A stretch of DNA of 64,000 bases. It comes from Azolla caroliniana. Its lineage: Eukaryota; Polypodiophyta. Below the pieces are notes generated by a model. That model was not told where the DNA came from and searched no databases. It worked only from the letters and a program-made list of their open reading frames with translations. Where the stretch lies: the NCBI GenBank assembly GCA_043228905.1, contig JBHGNT010000022.1:2542001-2606000 (forward strand), in the 5' to 3' direction. How positions within the stretch are numbered: position 1 is the stretch's first letter; the number at the start of each line of letters is the position of its first letter. The position numbers were made by a program, and so were the translations under genes. Positions 38,149-48,900 of this stretch are shown piece by piece.

Positions 38149-41100
38149 GACCCCAGGCACATAATGTGGTTATCCAACAAGAAGATGATAGAAATCCAGA
38201 ATATTCTTTCGAAGAAGCACCTAAACAAAATGGAGAACATGATGAAGAAGAGTACATTCAAGCATATAATGCAAACACATTTGAAGAAAATTAAAATGAA
38301 GATGATAGCACCTGGTTCTTGGATACTGGGGCTACTCACCATCTAACATATCAAAAAGACTGGTTGGACAACTATCAAGAGCTCCCAATTCCATTGAAGG
38401 TCACCTTCGGAGACAAGCGTCAAAAAGTGGCAGTTGGGAAAGGTAATATCAAATTAAGGCTCATTAGTAATCATGTTGTACAAATTTCAGATATATACTT
38501 TGTACCTGGAATTGCAAAACATCTATTATCAGTGGGACAAGCTATTGCAAAAGGAATGACAATCAAATTCAGCAAACAGCAAGCTACCCTATATATCCAA
38601 GATTATCAACATGAGATAAAAATTGTATGTCCAAAACAAGGGCAACTATATCCTGTCAAGGCAAATCTAGGAGAAGCATTAGCTGCTGAAGTACATCAAG
38701 GAGGAGTAGACAATGTGTCCCCCACCTATCTATGGCATTGCCGATTCGGTCATCTACATACCCAACACTCAAGTTGTGTCAAAATCAGAACCTAGTAAGA
38801 GGTTTACCTTCCACAATCTTTAAATCTATTGATATTTGCGAAGGATGCATGTGTGGGAAAATGGCTCAAAAACCATTTCCACTAAGTAACTCAAAGACAA
38901 AGGAACTACTTCAACTTGTTCACATGGATGTATGTGGACCGATAACTCCCAACTCACTCTCTAGAGCAAGGTACTTTATAACATTCATTGATGACACTTC
39001 GCGATTCACAATGGTTAACTTTCTTAAACAAAAGGGAAATGCATTCAAAGCATTTTGTGCATATAAAAGCTTTGTTGAAAATCAAACACAACTTAAAGTT
39101 AAAGTAATAAGAAGTGACAATGGTGGGGAGTTTGTTTCACAAGAGTGGGAGGCCTTTAACGAAAAAAATGGTATATTTCATCAAAAGTCAACCATCTACA
39201 CACCTCAAGAAAATGGGATAGCCGAGAGAAATAATCGCACCTTATTAAATGGAGCTAGTAGTATGCTGAAGATGAGTGGAATGGCCTCGAGATTCTGGGA
39301 AGAAGCAGTAGCCACAGCTTGTTACCTAAAAAATAGAACTCCTCACCAAGGTATAGAAGGACAAGTGCCATACACCTAAGATATCACATCTTTGAGTATT
39401 TGGAGCAACCTCATTTGCATACATACAACCTACCAAGAGGAAAAAACTTGAGGATCAATGCATCAAAGGAAAAATTATTGGATATGGGGAGCCATATGGA
39501 GTAAAAGCATACAGAATTTACCTTCCGGATATAGGTAAAATAATTTTTAGTTGTTCTGTGGAGTTTGATGAGAAAAGTCTTTTTTCTAGGTCATCATATG
39601 TAATGAAAGAAACCAGGAGTGGACACCTTACCAAGGAAATCACAAAGTTAAGACTTCCTCAAGCAACAACAATGGAATCTGAAAATGATAGGATAGCATC
39701 AGAAAACTCACTAAATGAACACATGACTGCTGGTGACAATCAAATTACAACATCCTCTTCTATGAACCCACTGTCATCAACACAATCTAGTGCATCTTAC
39801 ATACACAAGTTCGAGCCTCTACAACATAATAATAGAGGAAAGCACACAGAGAGTCGAATTCTATGAAGTTTACGACATCCGGATCTACACCAAACAAATC
39901 CAAATGACAGGCAACAACAAACTATGGGATGAACATCATCGACACCAAACTACACAACAATCATGGTGCGCCAACAACTAATGCAACAAAAAACAAAGGA
40001 GAGAAACTCAACCAATTACCTCATTCTCAAATCTTAACCACTCACTATGAGGGGTTAGGAAGCTCCATTGCCAAGACTGCCACCAAGCCTGTGGCCACCA
40101 AATCAGCCACTTGAAGTCTCGAACCCGAGGATGTGTTAGTGCACCGCCAACAACCCAACACCTCTTCCTCAGCATCCGAATGTCGAAATTGTGAATCTGA
40201 ACATACAAGTTTAGGTCACCTACAACCCTACACCTCCTTACAGTATCCTCAAAATCCCAAAATTGGTAGTCAATTTGTCCGCCAATCTTATGCTCAGAGC
40301 CCTGAAGGAGAACAAGTGTACGACCAAAGCCTCGAAAGCAACGATCAGTCCACTGCCCAATATATTACTCGAAGCCTTGAACATGAGCATACGAGTGGCG
40401 ACCACATGCAACCGTGTGCATCCTCCATGACTGCAAGAAAACAAAGCTCCAGATCTGAGAATATGGATCTCGGCCGCCTAAAAACCTGCAACCTCTCCAA
40501 AACAACCTTAAAAGACAAAGAAATTAGGGCTAAAAAGAGTAAGGTAAGGTTACTTTGTGATATCTATGATGCAACTAGGAACGAGGTGCTTGAAAAGTCG
40601 ACATGTCACTTCGTAACAGAGACAGAGTCCGACATATCCATCTTTGCAGCCATCATCGAAGGAGACAACTACGACACGGCTCCAATTCTCACCTTCAAGC
40701 AAGCATTAAAAAGTAAAGAAAAAGAAAATTGGGTTGCGGCTATTAAATCTGAATTCTCGGCACTCCAAAAGAATCACACATGGACATTAGTACCACGGCC
40801 TTGTCACTCCAATGTCATCACTTGTAAGTGGCTTTTTACGAAGAAATATGATGCCCTAGGTACTCCCGTGAGGTTCAAAGCGAGATTAGTAGCTTGAGGA
40901 TTCTCACAAATACCAGGTGTGGACTACCATGAAACTTTTTCACCCACTCTAAAAATCACTGCACTTGATTGATTCTTGCTATTCTGGCATATTTAAATCT
41001 TAAACTTCACCATGTTGATGTTGAAACAACATTTTTACATGGTGATTTAAAAGAAGATATATATATGGAACAACCCCAAATGTTACATAATAATATAGAC

Positions 41101-41539
41101 CCTAATTATGTGTGTAAACTTAACAAACCTCAATATGGCCTAAACAATCCCCTAGACAATGGTATGCCAAGTTTCATAGGTTCCTCTTATCAATCAAATT
41201 TCAACAACTTCAATCAAAATCTAATCTATATATAAGGATTCCCTATCAAACATCTTTGGCCACTAGAACATTTTCTTGGGATTCATGTAAAAAGGAATCT
41301 AACTCTAGGTACACTCCCTATCACAAGAAAACTTTGTTGATAATATACTAACCAAGTTTGATATGTTTGAGTGTTCTCCAATCTCCACTCCCCTCACAGT
41401 ACCATGCAAATTATCATCCGAAGATTCACCACATACAATTGAAGAAACTTACTTTATGAAGAATATCCCGTATCGCCAAGTGTTGGGGAGCATTTGATAC
41501 CTCGTCAATTGCACTCGACCCGACTTATCTTTTGCCACT
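38149..41539 (+). pseudogene. Pol of copia element F (protease, integrase, partial reverse transcriptase)
   Basis: Protease WFLDTGATHHLT (38310-38345), pre-integrase LWHCRFGHLH, frameshift near 38780, integrase core with CEGCMCGKM, HMDVCGPI, RSDNGGEF and PQENGIAERNNRT (38820-39240), stop at 39377-39379, a diverged linker, then reverse transcriptase fragments (NWVAAIKSEFSALQKNHTW and CKWLFTKKYDALG, 40727-40860; HHVDVETTFLHGDL, 41007-41048; YRQVLGSI and NCTRPDLSFAT, 41470-41539). YVDD is absent and stops are frequent. Decayed and 3'-truncated. Confidence 0.83.
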
Positions 41540-43249
41540 GGATACCCCTCGATCCAGGCCATTATGTTCTAAACTTTTCTTACAAGACCATTGTTGCGCG
41601 ACATAGAAGTCGGATGAAGAAAAGAATCGAAGTTAGTTTGGTAAAACTATGGCAAGAATGGTCGACACAAGCGGCCGAACTCTAAACGTTCAGAGTTGAC
41701 TATGAACATCGGTAGAAGACCGGAAAAGGCTTTTACAAAATGGATAAGTTGAGCATCAATGGTATTAGAGAAGATTTGATAGAAGATTTTTATTTTCTAG
41801 CTTAAATTCATTCGACAAAGATCTAGTGGTTGCTTGAGGAGTATGAGGATGATAAAATGCAATTCACAATGGGGCGGACAAGGATACCCCTCGATCCAGG
41901 CCATTATGTTCTAAACTTTTCTTACAAGACCATTGTTGCGCGACATAGAAGTCGGATGAAGAAAAGAATCGAAGTTAGTTTGGTAAAACTATGGCAAGAA
42001 TGGTCGACACAAGCGGCCGAACTCTAAACGTTCAGAGTTGACTATGAACATCGGTAGAAGACCGGAAAAGGCTTTTACAAAATGGATAAGTTGAGCATCA
42101 ATGGTATTAGAGAAGATTTGATAGAAGATTTTTATTTTCTAGCTTAAATTCATTCGACAAAGATCTAGTGGTTGCTTGAGGAGTATGAGGATGATAAAAT
42201 GCAATTCACAATGGGGCGGACAAGGATACCCCTCGATCCAGGCCATTATGTTCTAAACTTTTCTTACAAGACCATTGTTGCGCGACATAGAAGTCGGATG
42301 AAGAAAAGAATCGAAGTTAGTTTGGTAAAACTATGGCAAGAATGGTCGACACAAGCGGCCGAACTCTAAACGTTCAGAGTTGACTATGAACATCGGTAGA
42401 AGACCGGAAAAGGCTTTTACAAAATGGATAAGTTGAGCATCAATGGTATTAGAGAAGATTTGATAGAAGATTTTTATTTTCTAGCTTAAATTCATTCGAC
42501 AAAGATCTAGTGGTTGCTTGAGGAGTATGAGGATGATAAAATGCAATTCACAATGGGGCGGACAAGGATACCCCTCGATCCAGGCCATTATGTTCTAAAC
42601 TTTTCTTACAAGACCATTGTTGCGCGACATAGAAGTCGGATGAAGAAAAGAATCGAAGTTAGTTTGGTAAAACTATGGCAAGAATGGTCGACACAAGCGG
42701 CCGAACTCTAAACGTTCAGAGTTGACTATGAACATCGGTAGAAGACCGGAAAAGGCTTTTACAAAATGGATAAGTTGAGCATCAATGGTATTAGAGAAGA
42801 TTTGATAGAAGATTTTTATTTTCTAGCTTAAATTCATTCGACAAAGATCTAGTGGTTGCTTGAGGAGTATGAGGATGATAAAATGCAATTCACAATGGGG
42901 CGGACAAGGATATCCCTCGATCCAGGCCATTATGTTCTAAACTTTTCTTACAGGACCATTGTTGCGCGACATAGAAGTCGGATGAAGAAAAGAATCGAAG
43001 TTAGTTTGGTAAAACTATGGCAAGAATGGTCGACACAAGCGGCCGAACTCTAAACGTTCAGAGTTGACTATGAACATCGGTAGAAGACCGGAAAAGGCTT
43101 TTACAAAATGGATAAGTTGAGCATCAATGGTATTAGAGAAGATTTGATAGAAGATTTTTATTTTCTAGCTTAAATTCATTCGACAAAGATCTAGTGGTTG
43201 CTTGAGGAGTATGAGGATGATAAAATGCAATTCACAATGGAGCTTGAAG
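41540..43249 (+). repeat. Tandem array, 5 copies of a 342-bp unit
   Basis: Copies start with GGATACCCCTCGATCC at 41540, 41882, 42224, 42566 and 42908 (GGATATCC in the last). Each unit fuses the last 45 bases of the F 3' LTR to the ORF3 segment of element D (RHRSRMKKR...LWQEWSTQAAEL). Copies are virtually identical. The unit is 114 codons long, but each copy has stops after AAEL, so reading-frame conservation is not the reason. The last copy keeps ggacc after the LTR end where copies 1-4 have agacc. Confidence 0.95.
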
Positions 43250-43612
43250 CCTATGAGAAGGAATGGATGCATCCGACTAAGGAACAGTTGGAGGAAGAAC
43301 AGGCCACGTGAGTCGTTATTAGTGATGCCGACGAGAATGAACAAGAGCTAATTACATATCAAAATGAAGAATGGGCAATTGAACAAGAGGAGACTAAGGA
43401 GAAGCAACCTAATGATGTTGGAGAAGAGCAGTCAGAGCTAACAAGAGTTGTTGACAAAAATCAGGTGGCAAAACCCGAAGTGGAGCGGCAAGAAAATGAG
43501 CCAAATCAGGGCATGGGCAGCGAGGAGCCGAGTATTTTGACTATTTTGGAAGATGGTTGAGAGGGCATTCTGGGTTCGACCATCCGAAGCATCGTCCCAC
43601 GGGCATGCTATG
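41585..43612 (+). pseudogene. ORF3 of Tat-like element D, C-terminal part (with the tandem array)
   Basis: LVKLWQEWSTQAAEL corresponds to SVKWWTKWAQNAAEL in element B. INGIREDLIEDFYFLA corresponds to FTAIRDELADDFQVLA, and EEYEDDKMQFTMELEAYEKEW to the DDDRLDAQIQFESYERSR region. After the array the acidic tail ends SEEPSILTILEDG, like LEQSILDILDEE in B, followed by GRACYV-like codons and the LTR at 43613, as in B. Stops and frameshifts throughout. Confidence 0.75.
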
Positions 43613-44260
43613 TGTTACCCATAGGGATTGATTGCCGAAACGATTGAAGGCCGGCTGGAGTGTGAAAGCCAAAGTCGAAATGGATAGTTGGAAGCAGTGT
43701 GAAGCCAAAAGCCGAAATATAATATAATTGTTGAATATTATGTAGTCGAATTATTAGCAGATATGAAACGATGTAATAGATTATAGATTTGAGTAGCCAT
43801 GACGTATGACGATAGGACATCTTGTCCAGAGGGATGTGCCAAAACGGCATTGTAACCATACATGAATCGCCTATAAAAAGGGGGGCATGCTCTTTGTATT
43901 ATATGTTGTATATTGTGTAAAAGAACTTAATATAGAGAGATTTTGGGTATACAATGTCTCTTTGCATTATTGTTATTCAATTTCTTAATTACTGTGTTAA
44001 GTGTTAACCGACTCACGGTGTAGCAGATTCAGATATCGTAGCGGATTCAGATATCGTTTGTGTTGTGTGTTTAGAGCCAATCAGTTGTAGCTAATCTAGA
44101 CAGTTATTGTATAGCCGATAAGGACAGTAGCCAACTAATGAGTAGTTTCGGACTAATTATCCATCTCTCCAACCACGATCTTTGGTGAAAGTTATCCAGT
44201 GATTGGGTATCTGAATCGTGACCTACCAAGAGGGTTTTGCAAAAGTGTTAGAAATACAAA
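43613..44260 (+). repeat. 3' LTR of Tat-like element D
   Basis: Starts TGTTACCCATAGG in the same context as the LTRs of A and B (GGGCATGCTATG just before). TATA box CCTATAAAAAGG near 43870. A CTTTGGTGAAAG block near 44180 parallels CCTTTGGTGAAGTG in the B LTR. The right end is not resolved. Confidence 0.6.
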
Positions 44261-44289
44261 CATTTCCTTAGTGATGGTATTTTTTCACA

Positions 44290-45009
44290 ATTACGATTAA
44301 TGTTAGTAATTTAAACTTCTTGGAAAAGTGTGTGAAACCAGATATTTAGCAACACCATGCCACTTGGAAGCTTTTGTTGCTGAAAAACAAACTTACAACA
44401 CCTGGTCCAAATGTGCCAAACCGATAAGCACACCACCATCATCCATATCTCCTCAAAATGTAGAGTTAGTGTTAGGTCATACTCCAGCACATTGAAACAT
44501 GTTGCCACCTTGCACTATAAATCCATGACCCTATGGATTTAATTGTTCCACCCAGCCTCCCCCTATTACTTCAAACAACATAAGGACCCCCACACAACTT
44601 TCCCATTCACACTACAAGTTGCCACAATCCAGAGACTTCTACCCCAAATGCTAATCGCCTCTACACGATTCCAGAAAACAATGAGGGATCGATTCCAAAG
44701 AGTGTCCACATAACTTCTTCCCCACCACGACACCTCATCCACTCCCCTACAAGTATTGCCTTATGGCTAAGAAGCCATAATCGAACCTTTATTTTTTCCC
44801 AACAATCATAGTCTCCTCCAAAACGGCTTGAAGAAGTCATCTGATATGCCTTTATCCCTCCAACTATTGCAAGTTTGACCAATACCCACTAATTTGGAGT
44901 CAATGATTTGCCTTCCCAGCTTAGTATTGTACTCAAACAACCCTTGCAGTTTGCTTGTTCCCGGATTCTACCACCAAACCTCCAATGGATCCCACTCCAA
45001 ATCACATAG
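44290..45009 (-). pseudogene. LINE-like remnant (3' end of a non-LTR retrotransposon)
   Basis: Minus-strand frames encode LWLLSHKAILVGEWMRCRGG (near 44760) and LSVWHIWTRCCKFVFQ (near 44400), which resemble the C-terminal zinc-binding region of plant LINE reverse transcriptases. Heavily decayed. Its sequence appears to continue at 45453-45483 and 51433 onward, on the far side of two insertions. Confidence 0.45.
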
Positions 45010-45447
45010 TGTCATGAATCCATGAACATTATGTGGCTTCACTTGGGTTTGAACCCAAGACTTTGTAATACATAATCAAGAACCTAACCATTAAGATAAC
45101 ATATGATTATATGAAACAATAAAAGCTACTTCTTGTAATAGACTGATATTGTAAATGTTATAGAACATCCTAGAATATCCTAGCACATCTTAGAATATTT
45201 TAGGTCTAGAACATTATAGAACATTATAGAAATCACTAGGTTATTCTATAGGAACCTATAAATATGGACATACAATTCTTCTCAAAACCAATTCGAATCA
45301 ACACCAGTCTTAACCTCTCATCGCCTATCTTGTATCCATTCTTATTCTACTTTAATACATTCATTCTTCTCTTATCATGTCATTCCTCTTCTTGTGATCT
45401 CTTTATATCTTTCTTCTATCAATTTACCTTCTCTCTTGGTTTTGACA
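45010..45447 (+). repeat. Solo LTR of an E-like chromovirus family
   Basis: 438 bp, TGTCATGAATCC to TTTTGACA, flanked by perfect catag (45005-45009 and 45448-45452). It shares the layout of the E LTR: an antisense tRNA-like module at the start (GGTTTGAACCC...AACCATTAAG), a TATA box (CCTATAAATATGG, near 45255) and CCAATTCGAATCAACACCAG where E has CCAAATCGGTTCAACGCCAG. A second, older family of the same type. Confidence 0.85.
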
Positions 45448-45483
45448 CATAGGGTTGGTCATCAAAAAGCCATAGTTTACAAT

Positions 45484-45815
45484 TGTTGAGCGGCAAGCTC
45501 AACCGGAGCCGGATTGGCTGAATAAGCCGGAGCCGGTAAGCGAGATGGATCGGGCGAAATGGATCGGTATGACGGTGAGCAACCAAACCGACAAGCAGTG
45601 GAGGCCGGGTGCAATCCGTAACCGGCAGTCCAATCAGAAGCCTAGAATAGGATAGACTACTAGGTATCTATAGTCTCGTAGTAAGTGTCAGATGCTCGTG
45701 TGAGCATTGAAGTACATGGTACTTCTGTCAGTCCCAAGAGGACTTGTATAAATAGTGCTACTTAGCACAGTGTGTATGTGTGGTGTCTTTATATAATTTT
45801 GAAAAATTACGTTCT

Positions 45816-45849
<34 letters not shown>

Positions 45850-45888
45850 GTTCTCTGTTTTACGCTTCCGCAAACACTTACGTTTACA
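45484..45888 (+). repeat. 5' LTR of copia element G
   Basis: 405 bp, TGTTGAGCGGCAAGCTC to ACGTTTACA. TATA box TTGTATAAATAG near 45745 and a (TC)n tract at 45816-45847. Followed directly by the primer site TGGTATCAGAGC (45889-45900). Confidence 0.93.
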
Positions 45889-45900
45889 TGGTATCAGAGC
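45889..45900 (+). other. Primer-binding site of element G
   Basis: TGGTATCAGAGC, complementary to the 3' end of initiator tRNA-Met, with no gap after the LTR. Confidence 0.92.
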
Positions 45901-45982
45901 GCGAGGGTTGAGAACCTCTGCTGCAGACATTTACTCTTGAGAAGGAAACCCTAACAGGTCGAGAACAGACACAGTAGAAGAC

Positions 45983-48900
45983 ATGGATAGAGGCATGGCT
46001 ACGTCGCTCCCAGTGGAGAAGCTCGACAAGAGCAACTACGCATCCTGGTCTTACAAGATGCACCAGTACCTGCTTGGACACGAGTACTGGAGTTATGTCG
46101 AAGGAGCGAATGATGCGGCACCAGACTTGGCACACAAGGACTTCCCGATATGGGAACAGGCGGCAAGCAGGGTGATGTACTGCTTCGCGTCCAGTGTCGG
46201 CGATCAGCTGCTCAGGCACATCCGTGACGCCAAGACACCGAACGATGCTTGGGGGAACCTGAAAAAGGTTTTCGCCGCAAGCACCACTGCCCGGAAGCTG
46301 CAACTCAGACAGGAGTTGAGCAATGTTCGACAAAAGAACATGTCCGTGGCAGACTACACGGGCCGGATAAAGGAGATCTGCGACTCGCTCGCCTCTATCA
46401 ATGTTACCGTAGAGGAAGACGAGATGGTGTAGGTATGTCTCGGAGGCCTGGCGTCCAAGTTCAGAGCGTTCCGGACTGCGGTGTGTACAAGGGAGAATAC
46501 TCCCTCATTCTTCGACTTACAGTCGATGCTCCTTGTAGAGAACCACGCCAGTGCATCTACAAGTGCATCCCCGGACAGCCAAATGTTGTACACGGGAACG
46601 GATCGGCACGGTGGGCGTGGTGGAAGAGGTGGGTCGGCACGCAATGGAGGCGGCCGGCAAGAGCAGGAACGGAGGCACTATGAGTGTGCCGACAGCAGTT
46701 CCGGGACTTCCACAAGCAAGGGGAGTCAAGGCGGTGCCGGAGGCCGGCAAGACAAATCCGCTACGGAATGCTGGTACTGTGGCAAAAAAGGCCATAGGGA
46801 AAGCGAGTGCTGGAGAAAGCGTACCGATTCGGACAAATCCGGATCCGGCAAGACCGGTAAGGATGGCCGGCAAAACTCGCACTACGCAAACGGATTAGGA
46901 GGATCCGGAACTGGAAAGGCCGGTAAGGGGCCAGCCTTGGTGATGAATCACAAGGCAAACTCAATGAAGAAGACCACTTCCAAAATGGAGGAAGTGTGGT
47001 ATGTTGATTTTGGCGCGTCAAACCACATGACGAGCCACAAAGAGTGGTTCTCCTTTCTGGAGAAACCGGATCAACCAGGAGTAGTCGAAACCGGAGACGA
47101 CACTCCTCACCCAATTGTGCACGTCGGAGAAGTCCCTCTAAGCCACGTCGGACAGAAAGGGAAGCTGATGAACGTATTACACGTTCCGACAATCACGAAG
47201 AACCTGGTGTCCGTCGGTCAGATTGTCGACCAGGGGATGCAGGTGCGGTTTACGCACCTCGGGTGCTTCATTGAGGATGAGGGCGAAGTCATTGCGCAAG
47301 GGCGCAGAGACGGGAGGATGTTTATCCTCGACACCAATGACGTTGGCACCGCTCTGTTCGCGAAACGACAGAAGGTCGAGTCGGACATCGACCTGTGGCA
47401 CAAGCAGATAGGCCACGTCAACTACCGGAGGCTTCAAGATCTGCAAACAAAACAAGTCGTTTTCGGTTTGCCGAAGTTCAGCGGCCGAAGAGCCGAAATT
47501 TGTGAAGCATGCCAACTTGGGAAGCAACACCGGCTTCCATTCCCCACCGAACGGAACCGGAGCCGTAACAAGCTCGATCTCATCCATTCGGATGTGTGGG
47601 GACCGGCACAAAGTGTAAGCCTTGGCGGGAGCCGATACTTCGTCTCCTTCATCGACGACTATACTCGGCATACTTGGATCTACCTCATTGAGCGGAAGAG
47701 CGAAGTCTTCAACTGTTTCCGGAGCCTCCAGAAGATGGTGGAACGGGAATCAAAGAGGAAGATCAAATGCCTTCGGTCGGATGGCGGAAAGGAATATTTT
47801 TCCGGCCAATTCACTAGTTATCTGCAGCAGAAGGGAATTCGGCGAGAGTTCAGCTGCAGATACACACCGGAGCAAAACAGTGTGGCCGAAAGGAAGAATC
47901 GGACACTCGTCGAAGCGGCAAGGACAATGCTAGAGGAGAAGAGCATGCCCCGGTTCTACTGGGCGGAGGCGGTCCGGACGGCCGTCTACATACAAAACCG
48001 CATTGGTGACAAGGTGTCAGCTCATGAGCTGTATTTTGGGCGCAAGCCGAACTTGAGACACCTTCGGATATTCGGCAGCATAGCGTATGTGCATGTGCCA
48101 GATCAGAAGCGGAGAAAGTTGGATGCAAAATCGGAAAAATGCATCCTAGTCGGCTATCCTGAAGAGCAAAAGGGGTATAAGTGCTATAACCCCCGGACGA
48201 AGGAAGTCCGAGTTAGCCGGGATGTCGAGTTCGACGAATCGGCATCCTGGTACTCCGTACCGATTCCGACTTCCGATCCCGACCCAATGCCGGAAGATCA
48301 GGCCAGTGAGCCTGAATCAGCCCTAGCAGAGGATGATGAAGCCGGGACTCAAGATGAGAGTCCGGAATCGTTACGGTTGAGTGGACCGAACGAGCGACTG
48401 AGTCGGTTGGACCAGTCGGATGAAGAGACGGCAAGTGGTGGAGACTCTACCGTGCTCTCCCCGCGCAAGGAACCGAGGAAACGGTTCACGCGCAAAGAGA
48501 AGGGGAAGAGGAAGATGCCGGAAGTCGAAACCGGCATCGATGAGTCGGATCGGTGCGTATCCGACTCCGGAAAGGAGAAAGGCAGATCTTCGGCAACGAA
48601 GACCGAACTGGCCAAGAAGGGCCTCACATCAGGTGACAGTGCGTTGCGCCGATCAACCCGTCAGAAGGATCCTGTCGTGCGGTACGGGTACAATGAATAC
48701 ATGGCGCATCATTATGCGTACATGACTAAGGTGACAGAAGTGCGCGAGCCGAAGAGCTACGCAGAAGCGGCAAAGGACGCAAACTGGCGTGCCGCTATGG
48801 ACGAAGAAATGCGGGCACTCGATGCCAACGAAACTTGGGACCTAGTTGATCCTCCCCGTCACTGTAAACCGATCGGATGCAAGTGGGTGTACAAGGTCAA

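Larger units (their letters stand above)
36884..41584 (+). mobile_element. Ty1/copia element F, 3'-deleted, inserted in ORF3 of D
   Basis: It has a 5' LTR (36884-37208), an initiator tRNA-Met site, gag, protease, integrase and part of the reverse transcriptase, then only about 45 bases of the 3' LTR end (CCATTATGTTCTAAAC...CTTACA, 41540-41584). The TSD is ggacc (36879-36883); on the right it is agacc at 41585-41589, but ggacc in the last tandem copy (42953-42957). The active-site region of the reverse transcriptase and RNase H are deleted. Dead copy. Confidence 0.82.

Noticed and set aside
41540-43249. Direct repeats as a CRISPR array or centromeric satellite
   Set aside because: 342-bp contiguous units without spacers, in a plant genome, containing retrotransposon sequence; only five copies seen.
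45816-45847. (TC)n runs in the G and E LTRs as a regulatory system
   Set aside because: Pyrimidine-rich leaders are common in plant transcripts and the runs vary in length between LTRs of the same element; treated as microsatellites.
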